From positions 9,672,001 to 9,736,000 of the forward strand of contig CANTUV010000015.1 in assembly GCA_947685225.1 (NCBI GenBank): 64,000 nt of DNA. Direction: 5' to 3'. The notes beneath the pieces were generated by a model. It was given only the letters and a program-made list of their open reading frames with translations. It was not told the origin of the DNA and did not search any database. Position numbers and translations under genes: made by a program. Of the stretch, positions 11,263-24,069 are shown piece after piece; the first letter of the stretch is position 1, and each line of letters starts with the position of its first letter. This stretch comes from Garcia nutans. Taxonomy: Eukaryota; Streptophyta; Magnoliopsida; Malpighiales; Euphorbiaceae.

Positions 11263-13292
11263 TGTAGACCCTTAATTTTGGCCCTAAGCTAGTTCGATTC
11301 CAAATTAAATAAGGCCAAGCTAAATTTGATTCATTTTAAAAGCTTAAACCTAGTTCACAATTTTATTTTGCAAGGCCTAAATAAGTTGGTTTTATTCTTA
11401 AAAGCTTAAACCTAGTTTATAGCCTTTAAATAAATCAGAAGACTAAAAATAAGTTGGTTTGATTTTTTAAAAGCCCTAAACCTAGTCTGATTTATTGTTT
11501 AAAAATTAAAACATGTTTGATTCAATTTTTAAAATGCAAAATTAAGTAGGGCCAAATAGTAAAAGAAAAACCATGTTGAATTAGGACACCATTTCGCCAT
11601 GGTCATTGGCTCATTGCGAATTGGCTTCCCAATTCGCCATGACCCATGGCTCATGGCGAATTGGGGTGTCATAATTCACCATGAGTTGATGACCACGGCG
11701 AATTACGCATTCTTGATTCATCATGGTCTTTAAAATTTGGTTTTTAATTTTTACCCAGCCATTTTAATTTCACTAATTAAGATTAGAGTTTGTTTTAACC
11801 ATCATATTAAGTGTATTAGGGTTTTGAATTAAGCCTTCTGTGTCTATAAATAACAACATTTAATATTATCAACAATGAGCAACAAGTAACAAGCCACAAT
11901 CAAAATTATCAAGCAGATGATCAATAATTAGCACAACTTAGAATTAAAGATAGAAGTAAATAACTAGGAAATCTCCAGCCAAAAACTCACCAAAGGCAGG
12001 CAGTAACAAGCTTGTTCCAATGTATCAATATTTGGTGGAGCCTTCGACGCAGGTTTAGTTTTCTAAATCCAATTTACATGAAACATGTAGTAGCTATGAA
12101 TGAATCTAGTGGTGAAAGATTTGAAAGTTATAAAATTGTTTTAATCCAGTAGATTAATTTAATTCCAGCAGCATCAAAAGTCTCGATTACTTGTTGTAAT
12201 TATTAATCTAGTGGCCTAGTAATCCAATAGAAATAAATTATTTGCCATCATTTAAATTTTAGTAGTAATAAGACAATCTTCTGACTGTAGTATCAAGCCC
12301 TAATTTCTAAACCCCAATCCTGTTTTTTCCAAATTATTAAACCTTGTCTCCAAAACTTAATCCCAAAACCTTAAAACCCTAATCTTAAGTCTGTAAAACC
12401 AAAACCTAATCCCAAACCTTAAGAACCCTAGGTTAAACCTTAAAATCCTAATTTTTACCTTAAAACCTTAGTTTAGAAAAAATCTTAATTTTTATAAATA
12501 TAAAATCCTAGCTTACATATAAACTCTAATTCCCCAACTTGTCAATGGGGTTAATATTTATTTATGGATTGTAATTATTTATGATTAACCTTAATTTTCT
12601 TTAATTAAACTCTAATTTATTATTATTTTTGTGATTATCAAACTACATGTTTAGATTTTTTGTTTTGTTATGAATGGTTGAATGGTGTTAATTTTATTAT
12701 TTGGATTTTAAGGATGTAAAATGCATGTTTCCAACTTGTGGGTGCCTTATTTGTTTAATTTATTTATTTTATGTAATTTAATTTATTTTGAGACAATTAT
12801 AAGGGATACGTTTCCACCTTTTGATGGGTGTCCTATTTTATTTATTTTCTTTGTCAATATTTAAGGATTGTAAGGGTATGTTTTCATCTAAGGTTGGGTA
12901 CCCATGCTATTTTGTGATGTACTATTTTCTTGTTTCATGAATGGATCCATTTTTTTTTAATAATTGCATGTAATATGGATAATTTTATAATGCTTAAGAA
13001 TTTAATAATATTTAGACTTGAAAAGGAGGCCGGTTCTATTTAATCGGCTGTTATGGGGTTGCTGGGCTACTTCTTAGCGTCCTCATGCGTACCTAACTTT
13101 TTGAACCCAATAGAGGATTGAGGATTCCTTAGGAATCGAGTAATCTATCACTTTCTTTTTTCCTGGCCTGTCCGGGTGACGACTCCATTTTCTCTGGGTT
13201 TAGGCCCGTGTTCTCTAAGGTCCTGAGCCTAACAGTGTCGAAGTCGCAAGAATCATTCCACATGGAAGTGGGGGTAAAAATCTCCGCTCACA
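11263..13292 (+). mobile_element. Solo LTR (family beginning TGTAGACCC), TSD CTTAG
   Basis: The 2030-bp insertion begins TGTAGACCCTTAATTTTGGC and ends GGGGGTAAAAATCTCCGCTCACA. It is flanked by CTTAG at 11258-11262 and 13293-13297. A second member is at 39978-41892. TATAAATA at 11845-11852 suggests plus orientation. A perfect 15-bp hairpin lies at 11628-11665. About 12300-12480 is full of degenerate AAACCCTAA-like motifs. GGTGACGACTCC near 13180 is typical of Tat/Athila-type LTR ends, so a large Ty3/gypsy source is likely but not proven. There is no internal domain, so it is a recombination product. Confidence 0.92.
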
Positions 13293-13297
13293 CTTAG

Positions 13298-13603
13298 TTT
13301 TACCATCTTTTATCATGATGTCCCCTTCTTCAAATGTTTCAAGGATAGTTTTTAATAAAATATATGCCTTGAGGCATGGTTTGGTTAGGAATATTGGTTT
13401 ATTAAGTCTCTCAATAGTTGTTTCATCAATCAATTTTTTATGGTCATTTATTTTCAAAAGGTGAAAATATGTGCAAGGAAAAAAGAAAATTTATTAAGGA
13501 AAGCCAATGAATCATACAATCCTAACGATCATAAGTCTAAATTAACTTTGAATAATTCCTAACTATGCTTCTCGCATCTTCTTTTCTTCTCCTCCTTGCA
13601 ACT
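13298..13603 (-). other. Tat 3' region just downstream of pol, no gene
   Basis: The short minus-strand ORF here (around 13300-13457) continues across the solo-LTR junction and has no recognisable domain. It is treated as untranslated sequence following the pol stop. Confidence 0.45.
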
Positions 13604-14773
13604 TTAGGTATAATACCTTTTCACTGCATCTGAGTTCACCGAATTTAGTAAATCTTCTCCATCCATATTAGTTAAAATGAGAGCTCCTCCAGAGAATGCT
13701 TTTTTTTTTACAATGTATGGACCTTTATATTTTGGAGTCAATTTTTCTCAAGGGTTTTGATGCCTAAGAATAATCTTTTTGAGCACCAAATCTCCTTCTT
13801 GAAATCCTCTTGCCTTCTTCATCTTTTTGGCATGGGCCTTGATCAGTCATTTTTGATATAGTTGACCATTACATTAGGCTATCAATCTTTTTCTTTAATA
13901 AATTTTAACTGATCATAATGACTCTGCAATATACTAAAGAAAATGGGGTTAACCCCGGTAGATGTTGACCATTTAGCATCATTAAGCTTAGCTTCCAAAA
14001 TAATTCTCAGAGAAGGGATATCAACTTCAATGGGCAATACTACCTCCATGCTATATACTAAAGAAAATGGTGTTAAACCAATAGATGTTCTGATTGTGGT
14101 TTTATAACTGTGAAGAGCATAAGGAAGCATTTCATGCCAATCTTTGTATGTTATTGCCATTTTCTAAATTATTATTTTCTTAATATTTTTATTAGTTGTT
14201 TCAACTGTAACATTCCTCTTTGGACGGTATGGGGAGGAATTATGGTGCTTAATTTTGAATTTTGAGCACATCTCTGCCATATCCTTATTCCTAAAATTGT
14301 TTGCATTATCAGTGATTTTATGCTCGGGTATGCCATACCGACATATGATATTTTGCTTAATGAATTTCAAGACTACATTTTTTGTCACATTGGCATAAGA
14401 AGTTGCCTCTACCCATTTGGTAAAATAATCAATTACTACCAAATTGAATCTATGGCCATTATCTGTTTTAGGTTCTATTAGACCCATCACATCTATTCCC
14501 CATAAACCATCACATGCAAGAAAACTGGATGAGTGTTGATATTATCAGCATATATTTGACACTTATGACATTTCTGAATATAGTTAATGCAATTGGATTC
14601 CATTTTTAGCCAAAAATAATCCATTCTAAGAATTTTAAGAGCAAACAGATGCCCATTCGAATGTGTATCATAGATCCTTTGTGAACTTCTTACATCAATC
14701 TTTGAGCTTCTCTTTCATCCATACATCTTATCAATATTGTATCATAGTTTCTTTTGTATAGGACATCGCTAGC
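13604..14773 (-). pseudogene. Tat-lineage integrase remnant
   Basis: Reading leftwards, this contains the whole integrase of a Tat polyprotein, the enzyme that inserts the cDNA into the host genome. The zinc-binding N-terminus (about 14755-14500) shows the VLYKRNYD and KCHKCQIYAD blocks. The catalytic core has D in VIDYFTKWVEAT, D in ITDNANNF and E in VTVETTNK. The C-terminus has GDLVLKK (near 13800) and ends NSDAVKRYYT with a stop at 13604-13606. Several stops and frameshifts interrupt it (ORFs 13882-14160 and 14164-14490 are pieces). Right of 14773 the sequence passes straight into the LTR, so gag, protease, RT and RNase H have been deleted. Confidence 0.9.
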
Positions 14774-15318
14774 TATCGCATATAGGGCGACGGGAAGCCG
14801 ACGGAATGTAAATTTAATAAGTCTTTGTCGACTTATGTTTAGTAGTTATTATTTTTTTCGTGTGTGTTAGGAGTCACAATCAATTAATTATAAGATTTGA
14901 TTGAACACCTAATATTGGTCTGCGTTTCTAGGTTTGGGGGTGTTGGTTACGTGTGGGGAAGGAAAGCACCCTACAATGCCTAAAAATTGATACTATAATT
15001 ATTATAATATTTTATTATATATATTTTATTTGTAATAAAAATTATATTCACTGTCTGAATATAAAATCTTAATGATATCATCTTATTTTTATCTTTTGAC
15101 TATTGCATTCACTATTTGGATATAAATATTTTTTTATTAAATTTTATAATTTTATTTTATAATTTTAATAATTTATTACCCTTTTGAGCACATATTTTAT
15201 TTAGTAGTTAATGATTTAATCCTTGCATTCACTATCTGAATATAAAGATTTTATGACTTAATGTCTATTAAATTTATGATTATTATTTTAAAAATTATGC
15301 TCACTCCCTGGGTATAAC

Positions 15319-17845
15319 TGTAACATCCGCATAATTGTTAAAATAAAATAAAATAAAATTTAATTGTATTAAAATAATTATGTTGGAAGTGTGAAAAGTG
15401 AAGTGTATATGTTATATATATGTGAAGTATAATTAACATATAAAAGTCAAAGGTAAAAAGTAAAAGTCAAAATATGAATAGTAAAAGTGAAAAGTAAAAA
15501 TAATAAAATAATAATAAATAATAAAATTAATTTTGGATGAAGATGAAAAATTAAGAATTTAAAATAATTATTTAATTATTTAATTAAATATTTAATATAT
15601 ATATATATATATATGGTTGGAAAATGAGGAAAGACAAGTAAAAAATCCACATTTATCATCATCTTCTTCTTCTCTCCAAGCCATGGCCGAATTTTGAAGG
15701 TTTAAGAGGAGGATTTTTTTCTCTTCCAAACATCAAATTTTGAAGGATTTTAAAGGATTGAAGTGAGTTTTGGTGATTTTCCAACAAGTAAGTTTTCCTT
15801 CCTTATTTTGGTGTTTTATAGAAATATATGAATATGTGAAGAATGAGATTTTTATGGGTGATGTTTTAACTTGTTCTAAGGGTATGGATAAGTTATTTTG
15901 TTGAGTAGGCAAGGATTTTATGGTTGGATGGTGGATTAGGTTAGGTTAGGTTTGGTTAGAGTTTGGAAGAGGAAGAATGAGATTTAAGATTTTGGAAAGG
16001 GTTTTATTTAAGAATGAATGCTCATTTGATTTCTTTGTTTAAATTGTGTTGTTTAATGATAGTAATAAACTCAAATTACCTTTTGGAAAGTGTTAGGATG
16101 AAGAACTAAAATTGAAGAAGCTTAGGACACATTCTAAGGTTTTGAAGGAAATGTTTCTAAATTGAGTTTTAATGCTTGAAATGTATTAAAATATAAAGTT
16201 TTAGATATATTTAAGCTTAAAACTCCATTTGGAATTGGTTGAATTGGATTTCTAAGATTGAAGTGCACTAGGGTTAAAAAAAGGATGAAATTGAAGGATT
16301 GTGTTTTAATTGATGTTTACTAGTTAAAACACCTAAAAATGTGATTCTAATTTATAGTATACACTCACATTTTGAATAGGTGTTGAGTACATAATAATTT
16401 CATCAACCTAATGGTGAGGGGGGGGGGGGGGAGTTTTGAGGTAGAGTGGAGTTTTGACTCCTTTCTTTACTTGAAAGAGGTTAGTACATCTTTGGAATTG
16501 AATTTAATTGATTTCATTGATTTTAAGCATGATACATTACATATATTGATTGTGTTATGTACCTTGATTAATGTGAATATGTGTGTATGACATTGTTTGA
16601 AATAATAATGCCTTGTTATGAATTGATTATGGCATGAAAAGCCATTTGAGAATGGCTAAATGATATGTTTGTGTAAAATATGAAAAGTACTAATTGCTTA
16701 TTAAAATGTGGAAGTAACCCACATTTGCTTGAGATGTCATAACAATGTGGTTTATGAGTCAAAAATATGAAAAAGAATGAGAAATGTGAAAAAATAAGAG
16801 AGAAACAAAATATGAGAAAATGTGATTGCATGTTACCTTATATGGAGTCTAGTTCCAAAATATTGTTATTGGATTCTCATTACGCCTTCGGGTAAGACAC
16901 ACTGGTGTCACAGATTTATTACGCCTTTGGGTGAGACATACTAGTATCACAGAGATTTTACGTCTTTGGGTGAGATACGTTGGTGTCACAGATAGTTGGG
17001 ATAGGCTAAGACAATATTTATGGAACTAGATCGTTATATAAGGACCTGTGGGCCTAACGTGTATGGATGATTGATATGTTGATAAAAGTGTGTATATGTT
17101 GCTTGACATTTGTAATAAATTGTATTTCTGGCATTGTATATAAATTATTATTTATATTTGTACCAAAGTATGTACCGCTAGGCTTTTTGGTTAGCGCGAT
17201 TAAAATTCATCACGCAGGTGACGGAGTTGATCCGGAGATTTCGGAGAGTTATGCTAGACCACACCAGGTCTAGTTTGTTATCGGTTTATCTTGGAGTTTC
17301 GTTTGATTGCCACGGACTAGAGCCAGCTTCATTTCATGTAAATATTTTAAATTTTGTGAGACTTATTTAAGTATTATGAACTTTAAGTTTATATATTTGT
17401 AAATGATGTAAACTATAAAGATTTTGGACTAAATATATATATATATATATTTGGTATACTTTTATATATTGTCATATAAATATATATGTTTGAGAAGTGG
17501 AATATTTTTTAGTATTGGAGTTTGGGTGAATGTGATTTATTTGAGAGTGTTAAATTTTTAATGCAGGTTGAATTATGTTTTTGAGAAATATCCAAATTAC
17601 AGATAAAACTATGATGATTTTTTTTTCAAAGATTTTTTTATTTAATATATATATTTCAGTTCCCAAAATCATTAATAAGTATTTTTATTTGTTATCTAAA
17701 GTACATTTTCAGTATTAAAATATTTTCTTGAGAAAATGGAAATTTTTGGAAAGATTGAGAACTGTGGTATTTTTATATTCTGTATGCATATCTTACATAT
17801 TCCGAGTGTGTATATTATATGTATATGAGATATAAGGATGTTACA
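15319..17845 (+). mobile_element. Chromovirus-type solo LTR, TSD ATAAC
   Basis: The 2527-bp insertion starts TGTAACATCC and ends AAGGATGTTACA, with ATAAC on both sides (15314-15318, 17846-17850). It carries the family landmarks: a tandem cassette of GCCTTCGGGT...GACACACTGGTGTCAC modules (16875-17000) and the conserved TACCGCTAGGC...TTAGCGCGATT...CACGCAGGTGA region (17170-17225). A G run of 12 is near 16420. No internal coding domain remains. Confidence 0.93.
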
Positions 17846-17856
17846 ATAACTATTTT

Positions 17857-20855
17857 TATAACACCCTTATACCCTATATACATATAATATATATACCCAG
17901 TATATGTAAAATATGCATATACGGTACAAAAATGTCACAGACAGATTTAATAAAAAAATTCACTTTTCAAATTTAAAATCTTAAATACTTTAAAATGTAT
18001 ATTTAATAACAAATAAAATACTAATATAAATCATAGGTGCTAAAATAAGTATTTTTCTTAAAAATTTATAAAAAAAAATTTGCTAGAGTTTTATTTGTAA
18101 TTTGAATATTCCCAAATTCAACAAACAACACAACCTACACAAGATAACACTACCAAACATTATCCAAAAATACATTTTATCCATCCTCCTCAATTGCCCC
18201 ACATTTTCTCAAAATATTTATACACTTCCATATTTCTACATATCAAAACATATATAAAACCCAAATCATAAATTTTTATCCAAAATATTCTTTTTAATTT
18301 ATAACATATATACACTGAAAATATAATATAATATACAAAATATCCAAATGTAATAAAAATATATACATGTTACTGGCAGTGTTTCTGATCTTGAAGCACA
18401 AAATCAAATCTACTGCCAAACTCTCAAAACTAGATCCAACCCAGTCTAGAAGAACTCTCTAGCTCAGTCGAATCTACCATGTCATCTGCGCAATAAATTT
18501 CAATCGAGCTAAGCCAAAAGCTTAGCGGTACAAATTTTGATAAAAATAAAGCTCAAATGCAACATATCTCTCAATTGTTTCATAATTAACAATTCACATA
18601 ATAATAAATACAAGCATTGTCCCAAAGGAACTAATGTATTATTCAAATTCCAGAGTTACTATTTTGGTCCATAATGACACCCAGTGTCTAGCTTGAAGGA
18701 AAGTGACGCCCAACGTCTATCCCGAAGATAAATCATAGTGATGCCTAGCATCTAGCCAGAAGGTAAGTGACGTCCAACGTCTAACCTGAAGGCAAATCAT
18801 AGTGATACCCAGCATATAGCCTGAAGGCAAATAATGAGGATAACCTCATAGACATGCCGCCAAACACAGAACTCTCAAAAATAGAATAACATACTAGGCA
18901 CACAATTAATTCACATTTCTCATTATCAATCTCTTTCTCATTTTCTCATAATCAAGATAGACACATTGCCTCATTTCTCAATTTTGTCATTTTATATCAT
19001 TTTCTCATCTTTTTTTCTCACTTTTCTCATTTATCTCATTTCAAATCTTTTTCTTATTTATATCAATATCAACTCATCACATTTCATCACATTTTACTTT
19101 AAAAATCATTATCCAAATATTTTGGGTAATTTCACATAATTCATATATGATTCACATTTGATGCATTTTAGCCATTGCTAATGGCTTTTTAACAATGCCC
19201 TAAATGCTTACACAATAAATAACATTATCCAAACACTTTGGGTCATTTTCACATAATGCACATATTTTATACTTTTCGCAATTTATTCATTATCAATGGC
19301 TTTTCACAATGCATTTAACACATATAAGACATTACACATGTCATAGCATATTATTCATACATGTTTCATGAATCAAGTAGCTTAACACATTTTTCAATCC
19401 AAAATGTGTTAAGCCCAATGTAATGCAAATATAATCAATTCATCCAAAGTTTGTACTTACCTCAAATGACAACCAAAAGTAAGCTTAAACACCCTCCAAT
19501 CCTTCTCTTTCAACTTGCCCTTCAACACTTGGATGGGGAAAATCAACTCTCCTTAATGCCTAAACCAAATGTGATCATAAATAATCATTTAGTACGACAT
19601 TCTAAGCCATTTTCAATCTTAATCAATAATTAAACTTCATCCAAGCAAAAATTCCAAATTAAGGCTAACCTCACTTTAACTTTGGAATTTCATACTAGGC
19701 CATTCAATTTAGTATTTTAAGTTTATTTATATTATTAAAAATATATTTTAACACATTTAAATCAATTACATTACAAAAACACTCACGTAGGACCAAAATT
19801 CTAAAATAGCATAACCTTCCCCCATTGAAGGTTTTCTATTATAATTCAATCCAATTATCATTTCAAGCTTATATTCATTACTTTTAACACTAAACAACAC
19901 ATTTAAGCCAATAAAATCAAACAATTCTTCAACTTTGGAAAAATCATTTTTCCAAAACCCTAAATCACACTTCCATTCTCAAACTCCAATCAAACTCAAC
20001 CAAATCCAATATTTGACTTTAAAATACTTGTTTATGCATCAAAACAACTCATTTGGAATCAATTTTCACAAATAAAAATCATGATTTTAAAGACTCAAAA
20101 ATTACATAACCCTAAATTCTCTCTCTTCACCAATCTTTAATCAAACCCAATCATTTCTTCAATCCAACCTTAAAATCATTAGTAATCACTTAAAATAACT
20201 TCATACACACCAATTTCAATAATTAAATCATACTACAACAAAATTTCAAATCAGACATATTCAAACTTTCATGGAAATTCAAAGAAAAACTTAGAAAGCT
20301 TACTAAATGTGGAGGAAATCCCTAAAAATCCAACTTGAACACTTAAAATCCTTCAATTAAATGAGCTTGGAAGAAGTAAAATTCCCCCTTTGAAGCCATG
20401 GAAAAACGTTCTTGAAGGAAAGAAGAAGAAAAAGAAGAAGAATAAAAATGATTTTCTCTTTCTTCCCACTTTCCTTTTAAACCACATATATTTTTTTTAA
20501 TAATTTAATAATTAATTAATTAATTATTTATTTATTTAATTAAATCCCCAAAATGTTGTCTTTCATCCAAAATTATTTATTTTTGAATTAATTTAATAAT
20601 TTTAAAATTCAAAGTTTATTTATAAAAATACCCATGACTTTGACTTCTTTTAAAAAGTGTTGACTTTTTTGTTTACTTTTATATGTTGTATATATTATAT
20701 ATATATATCACATATATATTTCACTTTTTCATTTAAAAATCCTTTATTTTTCATTTAATATTATTTATTTAATTTATCCAATTAAATTATAATTTATTTT
20801 ATTAAATTTTCAAAAATTAGAAATTTTTTTCAAGAATAATTTTGGGATATTATAA
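17857..20855 (-). mobile_element. 3' LTR of the Tekay-like element
   Basis: About 3.0 kb. In the window it reads TATAACACCC...GGGATATTATA; the 5' LTR has GGGATATTACA at the corresponding end, so terminal bases have changed. At 18660-18840 it carries about five reversed copies of a module with GTGACGCCCAACGTCTA/GTGACACCCAGTGTCTA. At 18480-18540 lies the conserved GCTAAGC-TTTT-GGCTTAGC stem-loop (reverse strand). No genes. Confidence 0.92.
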
Positions 20856-20856
20856 T

Positions 20857-20874
20857 TCTCTCCCCCTAAAAATA
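20857..20874 (-). promoter_or_regulatory. Polypurine tract of the Tekay-like element
   Basis: On the minus strand the bases adjoining the 3' LTR read TTTTTAGGGGGAGAGAA, a typical polypurine tract, one base from the LTR edge. Confidence 0.85.
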
Positions 20875-20904
20875 AATTTCGTCCTCAAAATTACCTGATG
20901 TCAA

Positions 20905-21420
20905 CTATGAAACAATTGGGGATACTGGCTCTACATAGTCAGCTCATTCTCCCATGTCGCCTCCTCAGTGGCATGATTCCTCCAAAGGACTTTCATATGT
21001 GGCACCTTCTTATTCCTCAACTCTTTCACTGCCCATGCCATGATCATCACCGGTTCTTCCTTATAAGTCAGATCCGGACTCACCTCAATGGACTCCACTG
21101 ACAAGATATGAGATGGGTCTGACTTGTACCTCTGAAGCATGGAGATATGGAAGACATTATGAATATGATCCAACTCAGGTGGCAAAGCCAGTCTATAAGC
21201 CATTGGACCAACTCTCTCTAGCACCTCATATGGTCCCATGAAACAAGGACTCAACTTCCTTTTGCGGCCAAATCTCAAAATTTTCTTCTATGATGACACC
21301 TTCAAGAACACTTTATCTCCCACACTAAACTCTATGTCTCTTCTGTTCAAGTCTGTATAGTATTTTTATCGGTCTAGAGCTGCTTTCAAATGACCCTAAT
21401 CACCTTCACTTTCTCTTTTA
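20905..21420 (-). pseudogene. Integrase C-terminus and chromodomain-like tail of the Tekay-like polyprotein
   Basis: The 115-codon ORF (20931-21278) reads FGRKRKLSPCFMGPYEVLERVG and then HIHNVFHISMLQRY, the conserved integrase C-terminal (GPY/F) module. It ends in a chromodomain-like segment with VPHMKVLWRNHATEEATWE. Chromoviral tails of this kind are thought to guide integration to heterochromatin by binding histone marks. A stop replaces one residue just after ENELTM, and the frame continues to a natural stop at 20905-20907. Upstream (21280-21420) the frame is broken. Confidence 0.9.
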
Positions 21421-22172
21421 TTTCCTTAATCAAATTGGGACTGATCAATTAACCTTCCTCCAACCTCATCCCAACACAATGGTGTCCTACATGTCCTGCC
21501 ATACAATGCCTCATAAGGAGCCAACCCAATACTGGACTGATGACTGTTGTTATAAGCAAACTCAATCAGTGGTAAGAATATGTCCCAACTTCCAGTGAAA
21601 CCAATGATACAGCTCCTCAACATATCCTCTAAAATCTGTATCACTCTCTCTGACTACCCATCTATCTGAGGACGGAAAGCAGTGCTAAAATGCAATCAAG
21701 AACCCAAAGCATCCTGCAAACTCCTCTAAGACCTCGAAGTAAACTGGGGATCTCGGTCCGACACCAAGGAAACTGGGACTCCATGCAATCTTACTATCTC
21801 ACTGATATACAGCTCAACCAACCTCTCCAGAGAATAATCCATCCAAACTGGAAGAAAATAAGCTATCTTCATCATCCGATCAATAATCACCCAGATTGCA
21901 TCATGCTTCTTCTGGGTCAAAGGCAGTCAAGTCACAAAATCTATCATCACTCGCTCCCATTTCCACTTTGGCACTAATAATGGCTGGAGCAACCATGAAG
22001 GAACTTGGGGCTCAACCTTCACTCTCTGGCAAGTGAGACATCAGGATACAAACTCTGCTATGTCCCTCTTCATACCTGACCACCAATAATGTTGCTTCAA
22101 ATCTTGATATAACTTGGTACTCCTAGGTTGCATAGCATAAGTGACTGATGTGCTTCCTCCAAAATTATCCTC
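21421..22172 (-). pseudogene. Integrase N-terminal and catalytic domains of the Tekay-like polyprotein
   Basis: Running leftwards from 22172 are the zinc-binding region (near 22050-22120, HYWW and CLTCQRVK), then the core with D in VIIDRMMKIAYFLPV, D in SLVSDRDPQFTS and E in SERVIQILEDM, the DD35E triad of retroviral-type integrases. NNSHQSSIGLAPYEALYGR is diagnostic of plant chromoviruses. In-frame stops (for example just before SERVIQ) and frameshifts divide it into pieces at 21726-21920 and 21426-21644. Confidence 0.9.
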
Positions 22173-24064
22173 TAAAATCTTGCATCATCAGGAATACACA
22201 ACCTATCTCTGTACCACAGACTGCCATCATCTCCCACATGAAAGTCTTGACTCTCCCCCTTTTGGCAATCCAACACAATCTTCTGGATTTTCTCATCTGC
22301 CAAGGTCTCCCTAACCTGATCCAGCAAAACTAGCCTCAACTGTAACTGAGCCATCAAAGCACCATCATCACAAGACTCAAATTTGGCATGCAACGCTCTC
22401 AACTCAACAAGCAACGAGAGTAAATAAATAGTCATACTTTCCAAAGATTTCTGACTCAAGACATCAACAACAACATTTGCCTTGCTAGAATGATAATCAA
22501 TCAGATAGTCATAGTCTTTAATCAACTCTAACTACTGTCTCTGCCGAAGATTCAGCTCTCTCTAAACACCCAGGTACTTCAAACTCTTATAATCATTATA
22601 AATAAAATACTTCTCTCTATACAAGTAATGCCACCAAATCTTTAATGAGAAAACTATGGCTGCTAGCTCCAGATCATGAGTCAGGTAATTTAGCTCATGT
22701 GGCTTCAACTGTCGTGAGGCATAAGCAATGACTCTACCCTCCTACATAAGAACACAACCTAAACCACAATGTGAAGCATCACTGTAAATCACATATGGTT
22801 TACCTTTTACAAACAAGATAAGGATAGGAGCCTGAGTCAATATCTCCCTCAACTACTTTAAACTCGCCTGACACCGATCTGTCCACACAAATCTAACTCC
22901 ATTCCGAAGTAATCTGGTAAGTTTTGTAGCTATCATAGAAAAACCCTTCACAAATCGACGATAATAGCCTGCCAAATCCAGAAAACTTCTAACCTCTGTC
23001 ACAGTCTTCGGTGGACTCCAATTCAAGATAGCCTCGACTTTACTTAGATCAATTTTAATACCCTCAACTGAAACCACATGACCGAGAAAAGTCGCCTAAT
23101 CCAGCCAGAACTCACACTTAGACAATTTAGTATACAACTGCTTCTCTCTCAAAGTTTGCAATACAATTTGCAAATGCATATCATGATCCTCCTTATTACG
23201 CGAATACACCAGAATATCATCAATGAAGACCACCATAAACTGGTCTAAGTAGGGTCTGAACACCCTGTTTATCAAATCCATAAAAGTTGCTGGTGCATTC
23301 GTCAGTCCAAAGGGCATCACCAGAAACTCATAATGCCCATACCTCGTGCAAAAAGTTGTCTTAGGTGCATCCACATCTCTGACTCTCAACTGATGGTACC
23401 CTGATCTCAGATCAATTTAGAGAAAACTACTACTCCCTTCAACTGATCAAAGAGATCATCTATCCAAGGAAATGGATACTTGTTCTTAATGGTCACCTTA
23501 TTCAATTGTCTGTAATCAATACACAATCTCAAGGTGCCATCCTTCTTCTTCACAAATAACACAGGCGCTCCCCACGGGGACACATTAGGGCGAATGAACC
23601 CTTTATCCAGTAACTCTTGCAACTGCACCTTCAACTCTCTCAACTCAGTAGGTGTCATCCGATAAGGAGTAATAGAGATGGGAGTGGTACCAGGCATCAA
23701 ATCAATATCAAACTTAACCTCTCTCTTAGGAGGTACCCCCGCAACTCATCAGGGAAAATATATGGAAACTTGGCAATTGTGGGTATACTGTCAAGCTGGG
23801 ACTCTACTACTCTGGTATTTATGACATGAGCAAGATAAGCCTCATATCTCTTCCAAATCATCCTCCTAGCTGAAACAACTAAAACAAATATGGATGAAAG
23901 ATGTCTCTCACATCCCTACCATCACGTGTTCTCAGGGTAACACGTTTTCGTTGATAGTCTACCGCAGCCCCATGCCTCGATAACTAATCCATGCCCAGAA
24001 TCATATCATACTCCCTGAAAGGCATCTTAATCAGGTCATCGAGAAACTCTTCATCTTGAACACA
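22173..24064 (-). pseudogene. Protease end, reverse transcriptase and RNase H of the Tekay-like polyprotein
   Basis: Reading leftwards from the solo-LTR junction at 24069, the end of the protease region (ILGMD then a stop where Trp is expected) leads into RT. Blocks are GFIRPNVSPWGAPVLFVKKKDG and LRLCIDYRQLNKVT (23407-23700), MPFGLTNAPATF and the catalytic FIDDILVYS (23096-23389), then EAILNWSPPKTVTEVRSFLDLAGYYRRF (22853-23077). RNase H follows (about 22850-22530, with SDASH, HDLELAA and LIDYHSSKANVV). There are several in-frame stops and frameshifts. The enzyme would copy the RNA genome into DNA; this copy is dead. Confidence 0.92.
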
Positions 24065-24069
24065 ACCGG

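Noticed and set aside
12300..12480. Interstitial telomere
   Set aside because: AAACCCTAA motifs are degenerate and irregularly spaced, not a tandem telomeric array.
13215..13457. 80-codon minus-strand ORF
   Set aside because: It crosses the border between the solo LTR and the Tat interior, so it cannot be an ancestral gene; no domain.
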